From contig NZ_CP047020.1 in assembly GCF_009796285.1 (NCBI RefSeq), forward strand, positions 3,968,001-4,032,000: a DNA stretch of 64,000 bases, given 5' to 3'. The DNA is from Streptomyces broussonetiae (GTDB lineage Bacteria; Actinomycetota; Actinomycetes; Streptomycetales; Streptomycetaceae). Positions 33,962 to 43,669 of this stretch are shown here, one piece after another. The stretch's first letter is position 1. The number at the start of each line of letters is the position of its first letter. The translations under genes were made by a program, and so were the position numbers. The notes under the pieces were generated by a model. That model was not told the origin of the DNA. It did not search any database and was given only the letters and a program-made list of their open reading frames with translations.

Positions 33962-36181
33962 GTGCCCAGGTTCAGTGTCATTGTCCCCGCGTACCAGGTC
34001 CAGGCGTATCTCTGCGAGTGCCTGGACTCGGTGCTCACGCAGTCGTGTCCCGATCTGGAACTGATCGTCGTGGACGACTGCTCACCGGACGCCTGCGGCG
34101 CGATCATCGACGAGTACGCGGCCCGGGACACGCGCGTGAAGGCCGTCCACCTGGACCGGAACCAGGGGCTCGGCGGCGCCCGCAACGCGGGGATCGCCGA
34201 GGCGAGCGGAGACTACCTGATCTTCCTGGACAGCGACGACACGCTCGCCCCGGACGCGTTGCAGGGGATCGCGGACCGGATCAAGGAGACCGGTGAGCCG
34301 GACGTCCTGATGTACGACTACGCGCGCACGCACTGGGACGGCCGGACGCTGCGCAACCACCTGCCCGGCCCGCTCACCGAGCAGGGCCCGGCGCCGTTCC
34401 GCCTCGAGGACCGGCCGGAGCTGGTGCGGGTGCTGATGGTGGCCTGGAACAAGGCCTGCCGGCGGGAGTTCGTCGCGGAGCACGGCTTCGCCTTCCCGCC
34501 GGGCTACTACGAGGACACGCCCTGGACCTTCCCGGTGCTGATGACGGCGGAGTCGATCGCCACCCTGGACCGGGTGTGCGTCCACTACCGGCAGCGCCGG
34601 CAGGGCAACATCCTGTCCACCACCAGCGTCAAGCACTTCGACCTGTTCGATCAGTACGACCGGGTGTTCGCGTACGTGGCCGGGCGGCCCGAACTGGAGC
34701 GGTGGCGGCCGGAGTTGTTCCGCCGCATGATCGACCACTACGCGACGGTGTTCGCCAAGCGGGGCCGGCTGCCGCGCGGCAGCCACGGCGAGTTCCTGCG
34801 CCTGGCCCGCGCCCACTACCACCGCTACCGGGTCCCGGGCGTCCGGATGCGGCGGCGCAGCGTCCTGGTCCGCTTCGGGCTGCACCGCACGTTCCGCGCG
34901 CTCCGGCTGGCCTCGGCCGTGCGCCGGCGCGCGCTGAAGGCGCTGATGAAAGAGGCCCGCGCCGTGCGCGCCGGCATGCTGCGGCTGCACTACCGGATCC
35001 AGCTGCGGCTGCCCGTGCGCGCCGACCGGGCGGTGTTCGCCTCCGAGGCGGGCGGCGGCGACCCGGCCGCGCTGGAGGAGGCGTTCCGCACCCTCGCCCC
35101 GCACATCCGGACCGCGTGGATCGCCCGCCCCGAGCACCGGCACACGCCTCCGCCCGGCCCGCGCCGTATCCGTCCCGGCACCGCCGCCCACTGGACGGCG
35201 CTGGCCCGCTCCGCGTACCTGGTCACCGACGGCGGCCTGGAGCGGCGACTGCGCAAACGGCCCGGGCAGGTGGTGCTCCAGACCCGGCAGGGCACCCCGC
35301 TCGGGCACATGGGCCTGGACCTGCTGGAGCGGCCCGCGGCGGCCCGGGACACCGACTTCGCCGAGCTGCTGCGGGACGTCGACCGGTGGGACCACGTCCT
35401 GTCCGGCAACCGGCACTCCACGCTCGTCTGGGAGCGGGTGCTGCCCGGCCGGTACACCACGCTGGAGTACGGCGCCCCGCGCAACGACGCCTTCCAGCGG
35501 GCGACCTCGGCCGACGTGACCCGGCTGCGCGAGTCGCTGGGCGTTGCGAACGGCGCGGTCGCGATCCTGTACGCACCGGCCCACCGCGACCATCTGCGCA
35601 CCCAGCGCCCGCTGCTGGACCTGGCGCGGATCGCGCGCCGCCTCGGCCCGCGCTTCGTGCTCCTGGCGCGTACCCCGTACGAGCCGGGCGCCGGGGACGG
35701 CCGGATCATCGACGTCCGCCACCACCCGAGCGTGCAGGACCTCTGTCTGGCGGCGGACGCGCTGCTCACCGACTACGCGTCGCTGATGTTCGACTACGCG
35801 GGCCTGGACCGGCCGATCGTGCTGCACACCGCCGACTGGGAGGCGTACGAGGCGGCCCGCGGCTGCTATGTCGATCTGCGGGCCGTTCCGCCGGGCGCGG
35901 TCGCGCGCAGCGAGGACGAGCTGATCGACATCTTCGCGACCGGCCACTGGCGCGGCTCGCGCTCGGCGCAGCTGCGGGCGGCGTTCCGCGAGCGGTTCTG
36001 CCCGTACGACGACGGGTGCGCCGCCGAACGGGTCGTACGCCATGTGGTGCTGGGCGAGCCGCAGCGGCCTCCGGTGGTGCCGCTCGCGCGGCGCAATCCG
36101 GTGCCGTCGGCCTGCGCCCGCACCCAGCTGTCCACCGTGCCGCAACCTTCCGGCTTCTTTCCCGTCACCGAGAGCCGCTGA
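33962..36181 (+). CDS. GT2 glycosyltransferase fused to a divergent CDP-glycerol polymerase (TagF-like) domain
   Basis: A 739-residue bifunctional cell-wall glycopolymer enzyme. Residues 1-~230 form a GT-A glycosyltransferase (FSVIVPAYQVQAYLCECLDSVL, VVDDCSPD, and the metal-binding YLIFLDSDD). Residues ~370-710 resemble CDP-glycerol:poly(glycerophosphate) glycerophosphotransferases (LTDYASLMFDYAGLDRPIV, FRERFCPYDDGCAAERVV). Two otherwise conserved His motifs are altered: HGTPLK reads QGTPLG and RAHYFY reads RTPYEP, so the polymerase half may be inactive or have changed specificity. GTG start. It is the first of three tandem paralogues. Confidence 0.87.
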   Translation: MPRFSVIVPAYQVQAYLCECLDSVLTQSCPDLELIVVDDCSPDACGAIIDEYAARDTRVKAVHLDRNQGLGGARNAGIAEASGDYLIFLDSDDTLAPDALQGIADRIKETGEPDVLMYDYARTHWDGRTLRNHLPGPLTEQGPAPFRLEDRPELVRVLMVAWNKACRREFVAEHGFAFPPGYYEDTPWTFPVLMTAESIATLDRVCVHYRQRRQGNILSTTSVKHFDLFDQYDRVFAYVAGRPELERWRPELFRRMIDHYATVFAKRGRLPRGSHGEFLRLARAHYHRYRVPGVRMRRRSVLVRFGLHRTFRALRLASAVRRRALKALMKEARAVRAGMLRLHYRIQLRLPVRADRAVFASEAGGGDPAALEEAFRTLAPHIRTAWIARPEHRHTPPPGPRRIRPGTAAHWTALARSAYLVTDGGLERRLRKRPGQVVLQTRQGTPLGHMGLDLLERPAAARDTDFAELLRDVDRWDHVLSGNRHSTLVWERVLPGRYTTLEYGAPRNDAFQRATSADVTRLRESLGVANGAVAILYAPAHRDHLRTQRPLLDLARIARRLGPRFVLLARTPYEPGAGDGRIIDVRHHPSVQDLCLAADALLTDYASLMFDYAGLDRPIVLHTADWEAYEAARGCYVDLRAVPPGAVARSEDELIDIFATGHWRGSRSAQLRAAFRERFCPYDDGCAAERVVRHVVLGEPQRPPVVPLARRNPVPSACARTQLSTVPQPSGFFPVTESR

Positions 36182-36306
36182 ACGGCGTTGGTCCCCCTGG
36201 GAGTCCCCATGCCCCTCGGTTCGACGCGGCCCACCCCGGTCCGGCCGCCCACCTGGCGTCCGGCGGGCCGGCCCGGCCGCGTCCGCAAGACGACAGAAAG
36301 AACAGC

Positions 36307-38508
36307 ATGCCCCGCTTCAGCATCATCGTCCCGTCCCACGGGGTCGCCGGCCGGCTGTCCCAGGCGCTGGACTCGGTCCTCGGCCAGTCCTTCGGCGACC
36401 TGGAGCTGATCCCGGTCTGCGACGGCCCCGACTGCCCCGCCGCCGAGGTCGTCGCCGGGTATGCGCAGCAGGACTGCCGGGTGAGCCCGGTCGACTCGCC
36501 GCCCTGCGCCGGTCTGAGCGGGGCGCGCAACACCGGGCTGCGGGCGGCGACGGGTGCGTACGTGCTGTTCCTCGACGGCGACGACCTGTTGCTGCCGGGC
36601 GCGCTCTCGGCGCTGGACGCCCGGCTGAGCGAGACCGCCGGGGTGGACGTGCTCTACGTCGAGCACGAGCGGATGCCCTGGTGGGAGGGCGAGTCCACGA
36701 ACCCGGCCGCACGGTTGCCGGCCAGGGCCCCCAAGGGCGCCTTCGCCCCGGCCCGCCTGCCCGAGCTGACCGGTGTGCAGCTGCCGGCCTGGAGCGCGGT
36801 GTACCGTCGCGCCTTCCTCACCGAGCACGAACTCACCTTTCCCGACGGTCACTTCACCGATCTGGGCTGGGGCGGGCTGACCACGCTCGCGGCCGGGCGG
36901 ATCGCGGTGCTGCGCCGGGTCGTCGTACGGCACCGGCTGCGCCGCCAGGGCAGCCGGCTGAATCTGCCCGGGCCGCATCAGCACGCGCTCCTCGACCAGG
37001 TGGAGCTGGTGCTGACCCGGGCCGCCGAGCAGGCACTGCCCGAGGAGCGGGCGCGGGCGCTGTTCGAACAGCTCTTCGCGCATGTGCTCAGGACGGCGTC
37101 CCGGCCCGAGCGTCTGCCCTTCGGGCGCCGGGCGTTCTTCCGCCGTGCGGGCCGCCTGCACCGGCGCCACCGGCCGGCCGGCTTCCGGGTGCCGGGCGGC
37201 AGCCTGGGGGTGCAGCACCGGCTGCTGGCGGCGGGGGCGTACGGCGCGTTCCGGGCGCTGCGCGGCGCCAACCGGGTGGCCACGAGGGCCGCCGGGAGCG
37301 TGCCGCGCCCGCAACTGGTACGCACCCGGCTGCGCTACGCCGCCGCTCTGCGCCGCCCGCTCGACCCCGATCTCGCCGTGTACTGCGCCTATTGGGGTCG
37401 CGGCTACGCCTGCAACCCGGCCGCGATCCACGCCAAGGCCCGCGAACTGGCCCCGCATCTGCGCTCGGTGTTCCTGGTCGAGGCAGGCCAGGAGCACGCG
37501 ATGCCCAAGGATGTGGAGTACGCGGTGATCGGCTCGCACCGCTCCTGGGAGGTGCTGGCCCGCGCGACGTACCTGATCAACAACGCCAACTTCGCCGAGG
37601 GCGTCGTCAAGCGCCCGGGCAGCGTGCATCTGCAGACCCAGCACGGCACCCCGCTCAAGACCATGGGCGTGGACCAGGCGCCGTACCCGGTGGTGGCCGC
37701 GCAGTCCGGCAGCTGCACCGGACTGCTCGGCCGGGTCGACCGCTGGGACTTCAACCTGTCCGCGAACCGCCACTCGACCCAGATGTGGGAGCGCGCCTTC
37801 CCGGGCACGTACGAGCATCTGGAGTACGGCTATCCGCGCAACGACGTCTTCTGCACGGCGGGCGCCGAGGACGTGGCGCGCGTCAGACGGGAACTGGGCG
37901 TCGCCGAGGGCAGCACGGCCGTGCTGTACGCGCCGACCCACCGCGACCACCACACCGGCTTCGAGCCCGGCCTGGACCTGGAGGCGTTCTGCGAGGCGGC
38001 CGGCGAGGACGTCGTCGTCCTGCTGCGCGCCCACTACTTCTACGACCGGGGACCGGCGAAGAGCCGCGGCCGGGTCATCGACGTCACGGCGCACCGCTGC
38101 GCCGAGGACGTGTGTCTCGCGGCGGACGCGCTGGTCACCGACTACTCGTCGATCATGTTCGACTACGCCAACCTGGACCGGCCGATCGTCGTGTACGCCG
38201 ACGACTGGGAGGTCTACCGCGAGACGCGGGGCGTCTGTTTCGACCTGATGGCCCAGCCGCCCGGCCCGGTCGTGCGCACCCCCGAGGAGCTGGCCGGAGT
38301 CTTTCGCGACGGCTCGTACGCGGGGCCCGGAGCGGCGGCGCTGCGGGCCGCGTTCCGGGAGCGGTTCTGCGAGTTCGACGACGGGCGGGCCGCCGAGCGG
38401 GTCGTACGGCGGGTGCTGCTGGGCGAGCCGCCCGAGGCGCTGCCGCCCGTGGTCCCGCTAGCGCAGCGCGTCCCCGCCCCCGCCGCCGCGACCCTCGTCA
38501 GGAGCTGA
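36307..38508 (+). CDS. GT2 glycosyltransferase-CDP-glycerol glycerophosphotransferase (TagF-like)
   Basis: A 733-residue paralogue of its two neighbours. The N-terminal GT-A domain has FSIIVPSHGVAGRLSQALDSVL and VLFLDGDDLLLPG, with a DGDD metal motif instead of DSDD and a weak first acidic motif (PVCDGPD). The C-terminal polymerase domain is complete, with QTQHGTPLKTMG, YAPTHRDHHTG, LLRAHYFYDRG and VTDYSSIMFDYANLDRPIVVYADDWE. Polymerases of this family extend poly(polyol phosphate) chains of wall teichoic acids at the inner membrane face. It lies 125 bases after the first paralogue and seven before the third, so all are probably co-transcribed. Confidence 0.9.
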   Translation: MPRFSIIVPSHGVAGRLSQALDSVLGQSFGDLELIPVCDGPDCPAAEVVAGYAQQDCRVSPVDSPPCAGLSGARNTGLRAATGAYVLFLDGDDLLLPGALSALDARLSETAGVDVLYVEHERMPWWEGESTNPAARLPARAPKGAFAPARLPELTGVQLPAWSAVYRRAFLTEHELTFPDGHFTDLGWGGLTTLAAGRIAVLRRVVVRHRLRRQGSRLNLPGPHQHALLDQVELVLTRAAEQALPEERARALFEQLFAHVLRTASRPERLPFGRRAFFRRAGRLHRRHRPAGFRVPGGSLGVQHRLLAAGAYGAFRALRGANRVATRAAGSVPRPQLVRTRLRYAAALRRPLDPDLAVYCAYWGRGYACNPAAIHAKARELAPHLRSVFLVEAGQEHAMPKDVEYAVIGSHRSWEVLARATYLINNANFAEGVVKRPGSVHLQTQHGTPLKTMGVDQAPYPVVAAQSGSCTGLLGRVDRWDFNLSANRHSTQMWERAFPGTYEHLEYGYPRNDVFCTAGAEDVARVRRELGVAEGSTAVLYAPTHRDHHTGFEPGLDLEAFCEAAGEDVVVLLRAHYFYDRGPAKSRGRVIDVTAHRCAEDVCLAADALVTDYSSIMFDYANLDRPIVVYADDWEVYRETRGVCFDLMAQPPGPVVRTPEELAGVFRDGSYAGPGAAALRAAFRERFCEFDDGRAAERVVRRVLLGEPPEALPPVVPLAQRVPAPAAATLVRS

Positions 38509-38515
38509 CCCCGCC

Positions 38516-40756
38516 GTGCCCCGCTTCAGTGTGATCGTGCCCTGTTTCAAGGTGCAGGGCTTCCTGCGCGAGTGCCTGGAGTCGGTGCTGACCCAGTCCT
38601 TCGGCGACTTCGAGCTGATCGCCGTGGACGACCGCTCCCCCGACGGCTGCGGCGCGATCCTGGACGAGTACGCCGGGCGGGACCCACGGGTGCGGGTGCT
38701 GCACCTGCCGCGGAACGTGGGCCTCGGCCGGGCCCGCAACGCGGGGACGGCCGAGGCGAGCGGCGACTATCTGTTCTTCCTGGACAGCGACGACTCGCTC
38801 ACCCCGGGCGCGCTGCGCGCCATGGCGGACCGGCTGGCCGAGGCCGCCGACCCGGACGTGCTGGTCTTCGACCACGCGCGCACCTACTGGTGGGGCGGCA
38901 CCCGGCGCAACGCCCTGGCCGAGGTGCTCGCCGAGGCCGGTCCGGACACCTTCACCGCCGAGGAGTTCCCCCGGATCCTGGATCTGCTGACGGTGGTGTG
39001 GAACAAGGTGTACCGCCGCGCGTTCGTGTCGTCGCAGGGCTTCGAGTTCTCGCCGGGCTACTACGAGGACACCGCCTGGACCTTCCCGGTCATGCTCAGT
39101 GCCCGGCGGATCGCCGTCCTGGACCGGATCTGCGTGAACTACCGGCAGCGCCGGCAGGGCAACATCCTGTCCACCACCAGCCGCAGGCACTTCGACATCC
39201 ACGACCAGTACGACCGCATCTTCGCGTTCGTGGCGGCCCGGCCGCACCTCGCGTCCTGGCGGCCGTATCTGCACCGCAAGATGGGCGAGCACTGCCTGGA
39301 CGTGCTGGCCAAGCCGGACCGGCTGCCCCCGGGCGACAAGGCGGAGTTCTTCCGGCTCACGACGCGGATGTTCCGCATCCACCGGCCCGAGGGTGCGCTG
39401 GTGGACGGCGAGGTCGCGGTACTGGCGGGCTCCTGGCCGGCGTATCTGCTCAAACGGCAGGCGGCGCGCGCCGGGCAGCAGGCGGCACGGCAGACGGGGG
39501 CGCTTTGCGGTGCGGTGACCGCGCGAGCGCGCGCCTGCTGGGCGGACGTGCACCGGCGCCGCCCCCTGGATCCGCAGCTGGTCGTCTACTCGGCGTCCTC
39601 GCACCGGGGCATGCTGGGCGACCCGGCGGCCGTGTACGCCAAGGCCCGGGAGATCGCGTCGGGGCTGCGCGGGGTGTGGGTGGTACGGGACGCGGAGACC
39701 GCCGCGACGCTGCCGCCCGATGTGGAGCATGTGATCGTGGGCTCCCGGCGCCATCTGGAGATCACCGCGCGGGCGAAGTTCTTCGTCAACGACGTCAACT
39801 GGCCCGGTTCGCCCGCCAAGCGGCCCGGCAGCGTGCACATCCACACCCACCAGGGCACCCCGCTCAAGTACCTGGGCGCCGACCTGCTGGACAAGCCGGG
39901 CGCCCGGCTCGGCCTCGACGTGCCGCGGATGCTGCGCCGGGCCGACCGCTGGGACTACAGCCTGGTCGCGAGCCGCCATGCGGAGCTGGTCTGGGAGCGG
40001 GCCTACCCGTGCCACTTCACCTCGGTGCGCACCGGGAGCCCGCGCAACGACGTCCTGGTGCACCACGGTGCGGGCGGCTCCGGCGCCTGCGGCACCTGCG
40101 GCGGCTTTCGTGAGCGGCACGGGATCCCGGCGGACCACACGGTCGTGCTGTACGCACCGACCCGGCGGGACTACCGGCGCACCGGACACGTGGACCGGTT
40201 CGACCCGGCCCGGTTGGCGGCCGACCTCGGCGAGGGACACACCCTGGTGGTTCGGCTGCACCCGTCGCTGGCGGCCGGCCCCGCCCGTGGCATGGGCCTG
40301 GCCGAGCTGGCCCGGCGAGGCGTCGTGGTCGACGCGACCGACGAGCCACGCGTCCAGGACGTGCTGCTCGCTTCGGACGTCCTGGTCACCGACTACTCGT
40401 CCGTCATGTTCGACTACGCCAACCTGGACCGGCCGATCGTGGTGCACGCCGACGACTGGCCCGCGTTCACCGCGAGCCGGGGTGCCTACCTCGACCTGCC
40501 CGCCGAGGCCCCGGGCCATGTCGCCCACTCCTACCGGGAGTTGGCCCGGCTGTTCGCCTCGGGCCACTGGCGGGACGAGGAGTCGGCACGGCTGAGGGCG
40601 CGGTTCCGGGCCCGGTTCTGCGAGTTCGACGACGGCCGGGCCGCCGAGCGGGTCGTACGGGCGCTGCTGCTGGGCGAGCCGATGCCCGGCCCGGGACCGG
40701 GCGCGCCGCGGATCCCGGGTCAGACGGCGGGCCGGGACGCGCTGACGTCGGCATAG
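38516..40756 (+). CDS. GT2 glycosyltransferase-CDP-glycerol glycerophosphotransferase (TagF-like)
   Basis: A 746-residue third tandem paralogue. The GT-A half is canonical (FSVIVPCFKVQGFLRECLESVL, AVDDRSPDG, YLFFLDSDDSLTPG, and FSPGYYEDTAWTFPVM). The polymerase half has THQGTPLKYLG where most members read HGTPLK, but keeps a His at the second site (VVRLHPSL) and the VTDYSSVMFDYANLDRPIVV block. A CxxC pair (SGACGTCGG) is inserted near residue 525 and is absent from the other paralogues. A GTG start with AGGAG at 12 bases lies eight bases after the previous stop. Confidence 0.9.
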   Translation: MPRFSVIVPCFKVQGFLRECLESVLTQSFGDFELIAVDDRSPDGCGAILDEYAGRDPRVRVLHLPRNVGLGRARNAGTAEASGDYLFFLDSDDSLTPGALRAMADRLAEAADPDVLVFDHARTYWWGGTRRNALAEVLAEAGPDTFTAEEFPRILDLLTVVWNKVYRRAFVSSQGFEFSPGYYEDTAWTFPVMLSARRIAVLDRICVNYRQRRQGNILSTTSRRHFDIHDQYDRIFAFVAARPHLASWRPYLHRKMGEHCLDVLAKPDRLPPGDKAEFFRLTTRMFRIHRPEGALVDGEVAVLAGSWPAYLLKRQAARAGQQAARQTGALCGAVTARARACWADVHRRRPLDPQLVVYSASSHRGMLGDPAAVYAKAREIASGLRGVWVVRDAETAATLPPDVEHVIVGSRRHLEITARAKFFVNDVNWPGSPAKRPGSVHIHTHQGTPLKYLGADLLDKPGARLGLDVPRMLRRADRWDYSLVASRHAELVWERAYPCHFTSVRTGSPRNDVLVHHGAGGSGACGTCGGFRERHGIPADHTVVLYAPTRRDYRRTGHVDRFDPARLAADLGEGHTLVVRLHPSLAAGPARGMGLAELARRGVVVDATDEPRVQDVLLASDVLVTDYSSVMFDYANLDRPIVVHADDWPAFTASRGAYLDLPAEAPGHVAHSYRELARLFASGHWRDEESARLRARFRARFCEFDDGRAAERVVRALLLGEPMPGPGPGAPRIPGQTAGRDALTSA

Positions 40757-40779
40757 GAAGCCGGGCCGCAGGGACGCAC

Positions 40780-40812
40780 GAGGGGCTGGTGCGGACACGG
40801 CACCAGCCCCCT
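40780..40812. terminator. Convergent terminator between TagF-like operon and ohrA
   Basis: AGGGGCTGGTGC pairs with GCACCAGCCCC across a seven-base loop, between the ends of the two convergent genes. Confidence 0.75.
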
Positions 40813-40825
40813 CCCGATGCGCGGG

Positions 40826-41239
<414 letters not shown>

Positions 41240-41312
41240 GAAGACCATCCCTTTACGAAGTCGGTGTTCCGGCGGCCTCTGTCCCGACCGCCTCACGACC
41301 ACAAGTAGAGCA

Positions 41313-41327
41313 CACAATTAAGTTGTG
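41313..41327. promoter_or_regulatory. OhrR operator
   Basis: CACAATTAAGTTGTG, an AT-rich dyad (CACAA-N5-TTGTG) extending with flanking GCA/TGC, located midway between ohrA and ohrR. OhrR-type repressors bind such TACAATT-AATTGTA-like palindromes. It should control both genes. Confidence 0.75.
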
Positions 41328-41363
41328 CACAATCCAATGGCTCGTAAGGGCTACCCTGGAGCC

Positions 41364-41849
41364 ATGACCGCCACGATCCGCACCGCCGCCGACCCGGACT
41401 GGCTCCGCCTGGACAGCCAGATCTGCTTCTCCCTGCACGCCGCGTCCCGCGCCTTCAACGGCGTCTACCGCGTGGTCCTCAAGGACCTCGGGCTCACCTA
41501 CCCGCAGTACCTGGTGATGCTGGTGCTGTGGGAGCAGGGCGACCTGCCCGTCAAGAGGCTCGGCGAACATCTGCGACTCGACTCCGGCACGCTGTCCCCG
41601 CTGGTCAAGCGGCTGGAAGCGGCCACTCTGGTGCGCCGGGAGCGCAGCACCGAGGACGAGCGCTCGGTGTGGGTGCGGCTCACCGAGGAGGGCGCGGCCC
41701 TGCGCGAGCGCGCCCTGGAGGTACCCCGCCGCATCGTCGACGCCACCGGCTTCGACCCGGCCGAGATCGCCGACCTTCGCGAACGCCTCGACCAGCTCAC
41801 GGACGCGCTGGACGCGGCGGCGGTGGCGGCAGCCCGGGACGCCGACTGA
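41364..41849 (+). CDS. ohrR: MarR-family organic peroxide-sensing regulator OhrR
   Basis: A 161-residue MarR-type repressor. The peroxide-sensing Cys lies near the N-terminus in SQICFSLHAASRAFNGVYR, the OhrR signature, and Tyr residues follow at family positions (LTYPQYLVMLVLWE). The winged helix is VKRLGEHLRLDSGTLSPLVKRLE with wing RRERSTEDERSVWVRLT. Oxidation of the Cys releases DNA and induces ohrA. The two genes are divergent, sharing the palindrome at 41313-41327. Confidence 0.95.
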   Translation: MTATIRTAADPDWLRLDSQICFSLHAASRAFNGVYRVVLKDLGLTYPQYLVMLVLWEQGDLPVKRLGEHLRLDSGTLSPLVKRLEAATLVRRERSTEDERSVWVRLTEEGAALRERALEVPRRIVDATGFDPAEIADLRERLDQLTDALDAAAVAAARDAD

Positions 41850-43425
41850 CGAGACCGGTGCGGGGCGGGGTCACGGACGTAGAGCCGTACGGTCATCCCA
41901 CCCCGCACGATCGCCCTGCCGCCGGTGAACTCCCTTGTCAGGACGGCGAGTTCGGCCCGCTCGGTACGGCTGGCCGGACGCCGGCGACCGGCGATCAGAT
42001 CGTCGTCGGCGACGACCCAGACCCGGCCGAGCCCCTCCAGCCTGCGCCGCATCTCACGGGGCCCGGCCTCCCGCCCGTACAGGCTCCCGGACGCGGCCGG
42101 AGCCGCCACCAGCCCGACGTCCCGCACCCCCCGAAACGCCCCGGGATAGGCAAGCGCGGCATTCCGCGCACTCGCCGGCAGGAAGACGACGGGGTCCCCG
42201 ATCCCCGTCTCCCGTGCCACGACCCGGGAAACGGCGGCGAGATCATCGGGCCGGGTGGCGGGGTCGCGGTCGGCCCGGAGGAGGGGGAGCTGGTGGAGAA
42301 GGACGAGGGCGACGGCGAAGACACCGGTGAGGGTGACGAGACGGGACTGCAGGAGAGGGGTCGGCAGGAGACGGGACCGCCGTGGACGGGACCGTGAAAT
42401 ACAGCGCCCTTTCAGCGTGCCGACCGCCCGCGCGACCCGCGCACCCCCCGCGGCCACCAGCAACGGCACCCCGCTCAGCGCGTACAGCACATACCGGTCG
42501 ACGAACAGCGGCGAGAGCTGGGAAGCCAGCATCAGCACCCCGGGCGGCACCACCGCCAACGGCAGGGCCACCCCCTCGAGAGTGACGTCCGCCCGCCGTC
42601 CGAAAAGGCCCGCCAGCCCCACCCCGGCCAGCACCAGACACACCGCGTACACCGCCCAGCTCGGCCCCAGAAACACCTGCAGCAGATCCTCCGCCGTGTC
42701 CACCGTGGGCCTGCGCACCCATGCCACCTGCGCCGCCTGCCCCCTGGAGACGAGAACCATCGGCAGCAGCGCGAGTACGACCGCGCCCGCCGCACGTCCC
42801 CAGCCCCGCCACAGCGGCCGCCCGGCCCGGGCCAGCAGCAGCGAGCACGCGTGGGCGCACAGCAGCAGCACCGCGAACTCGTGCAGCCAGCAGGTGAGGC
42901 CGAGGACGGCACCGTAGGCCCACCAGGAGCCGCCCCGCACGGCCCGTACGAACAGCAGCGTCGCACCCGGTCGCACCGGCCGCGACGAGGGCGTAGGAGC
43001 GGCCCTCCTGGGCGTAGTGGCCGGCCATCGGCGCGACCGCGTAGAGCAGACCGGCCCACAGCCCGACCCGCGGCCGGGCCAGCCGGGTGCCCAGCGCGGC
43101 GACCAGAGCGGCCGTCACCGCCGCCGCACACACCGACGGCAGCCGCAGGACGACCTCACCGGGGTGGACGGCGAGGACCGCGTGCATGAGGAGGTAGTAG
43201 AGGCCGTGCACGGCGTCCACCTCGTGCAGCAGCCGCCAGATCTGCGGAACCGTACGCCGCCCGACCTGGAGCGTGACGGCCTCGTCGCGCCACATCCCGC
43301 CCCGGTCGAGCCCCCAGAGCCCCACCGCGAGCATCACCAGCGCGGGCCCGCACACGGCGGCCCGGCGGCGCCACCGCGCCCGGCGGTCCTCCGGCACGCA
43401 CGGCAACGGCGGTGCCGGCCACGGC

Positions 43426-43545
43426 GGTGCCGACGCGTGCGGTGCCGGCGCGTGCGGTGCCGGCGCGTGCGGTGCCGGCGCGTGCGGTGCCGACACGTGC
43501 GGTGCCGGCGCGTGCGGTGCCGACACGTGCGGTGCCGGCGCGTGG
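43426..43545. repeat. 15-bp tandem repeats at the 5' end of the GT39-like gene
   Basis: Eight consecutive 15-bp units, GGTGCCGGCGCGTGC with GACAC or GACGC variants and one final-base change in the last unit. On the minus strand they encode five-residue blocks such as PHAPA and PHVSA. Confidence 0.95.
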
Positions 43546-43593
43546 GGTGTCGCAGGAAGCCCGACGTTCACCACGGTCTGCCCGATCTCTTCC

Positions 43594-43608
43594 GATTGGC
43601 CAACCCTT
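43594..43608. promoter_or_regulatory. Shared 15-mer containing TTGGCCAA, copy 1
   Basis: GATTGGCCAACCCTT, 62 bases upstream of the GT87 gene. An identical 15-mer occurs at 51642-51656, just upstream of another wall-polymer gene. The centre TTGGCCAA is a perfect palindrome. Confidence 0.5.
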
Positions 43609-43669
43609 TTGCGGTCATGACGGCGTATCAGCATGGATGCGCCGTCTGCGCCGCTTAGGCTCCCACGCG

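Larger units (their letters stand above)
41850..43634 (-). pseudogene. GT39/ArnT-like membrane glycosyltransferase, frameshifted
   Basis: Two overlapping minus-strand frames together make one polytopic glycosyltransferase. The 5' part has MLAVGLWGLDRGGMWRDEAVT (the GT39-type first loop with its Asp-Glu) and HYAQEGRSYALVAAG. The 3' part resumes with GATLLFVRAVRGGSWWAYG, further helices and a soluble tail ending MTVRLYVRDP. They join at a GGG run near 42960-42975: removing one G restores YALVAAGATGATLLFV. The 3' frame remains open to 41498 antisense to ohrR, so the original stop may be lost. The N-terminus has a repetitive Pro/Ala/His segment, and the true start may be the GTG near 43568 rather than 43634. 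It may be a recent pseudogene or a sequencing error. Confidence 0.75.

Noticed and set aside
43426..43545. CRISPR-like array
   Set aside because: The 15-bp units are contiguous without spacers and encode protein repeats.
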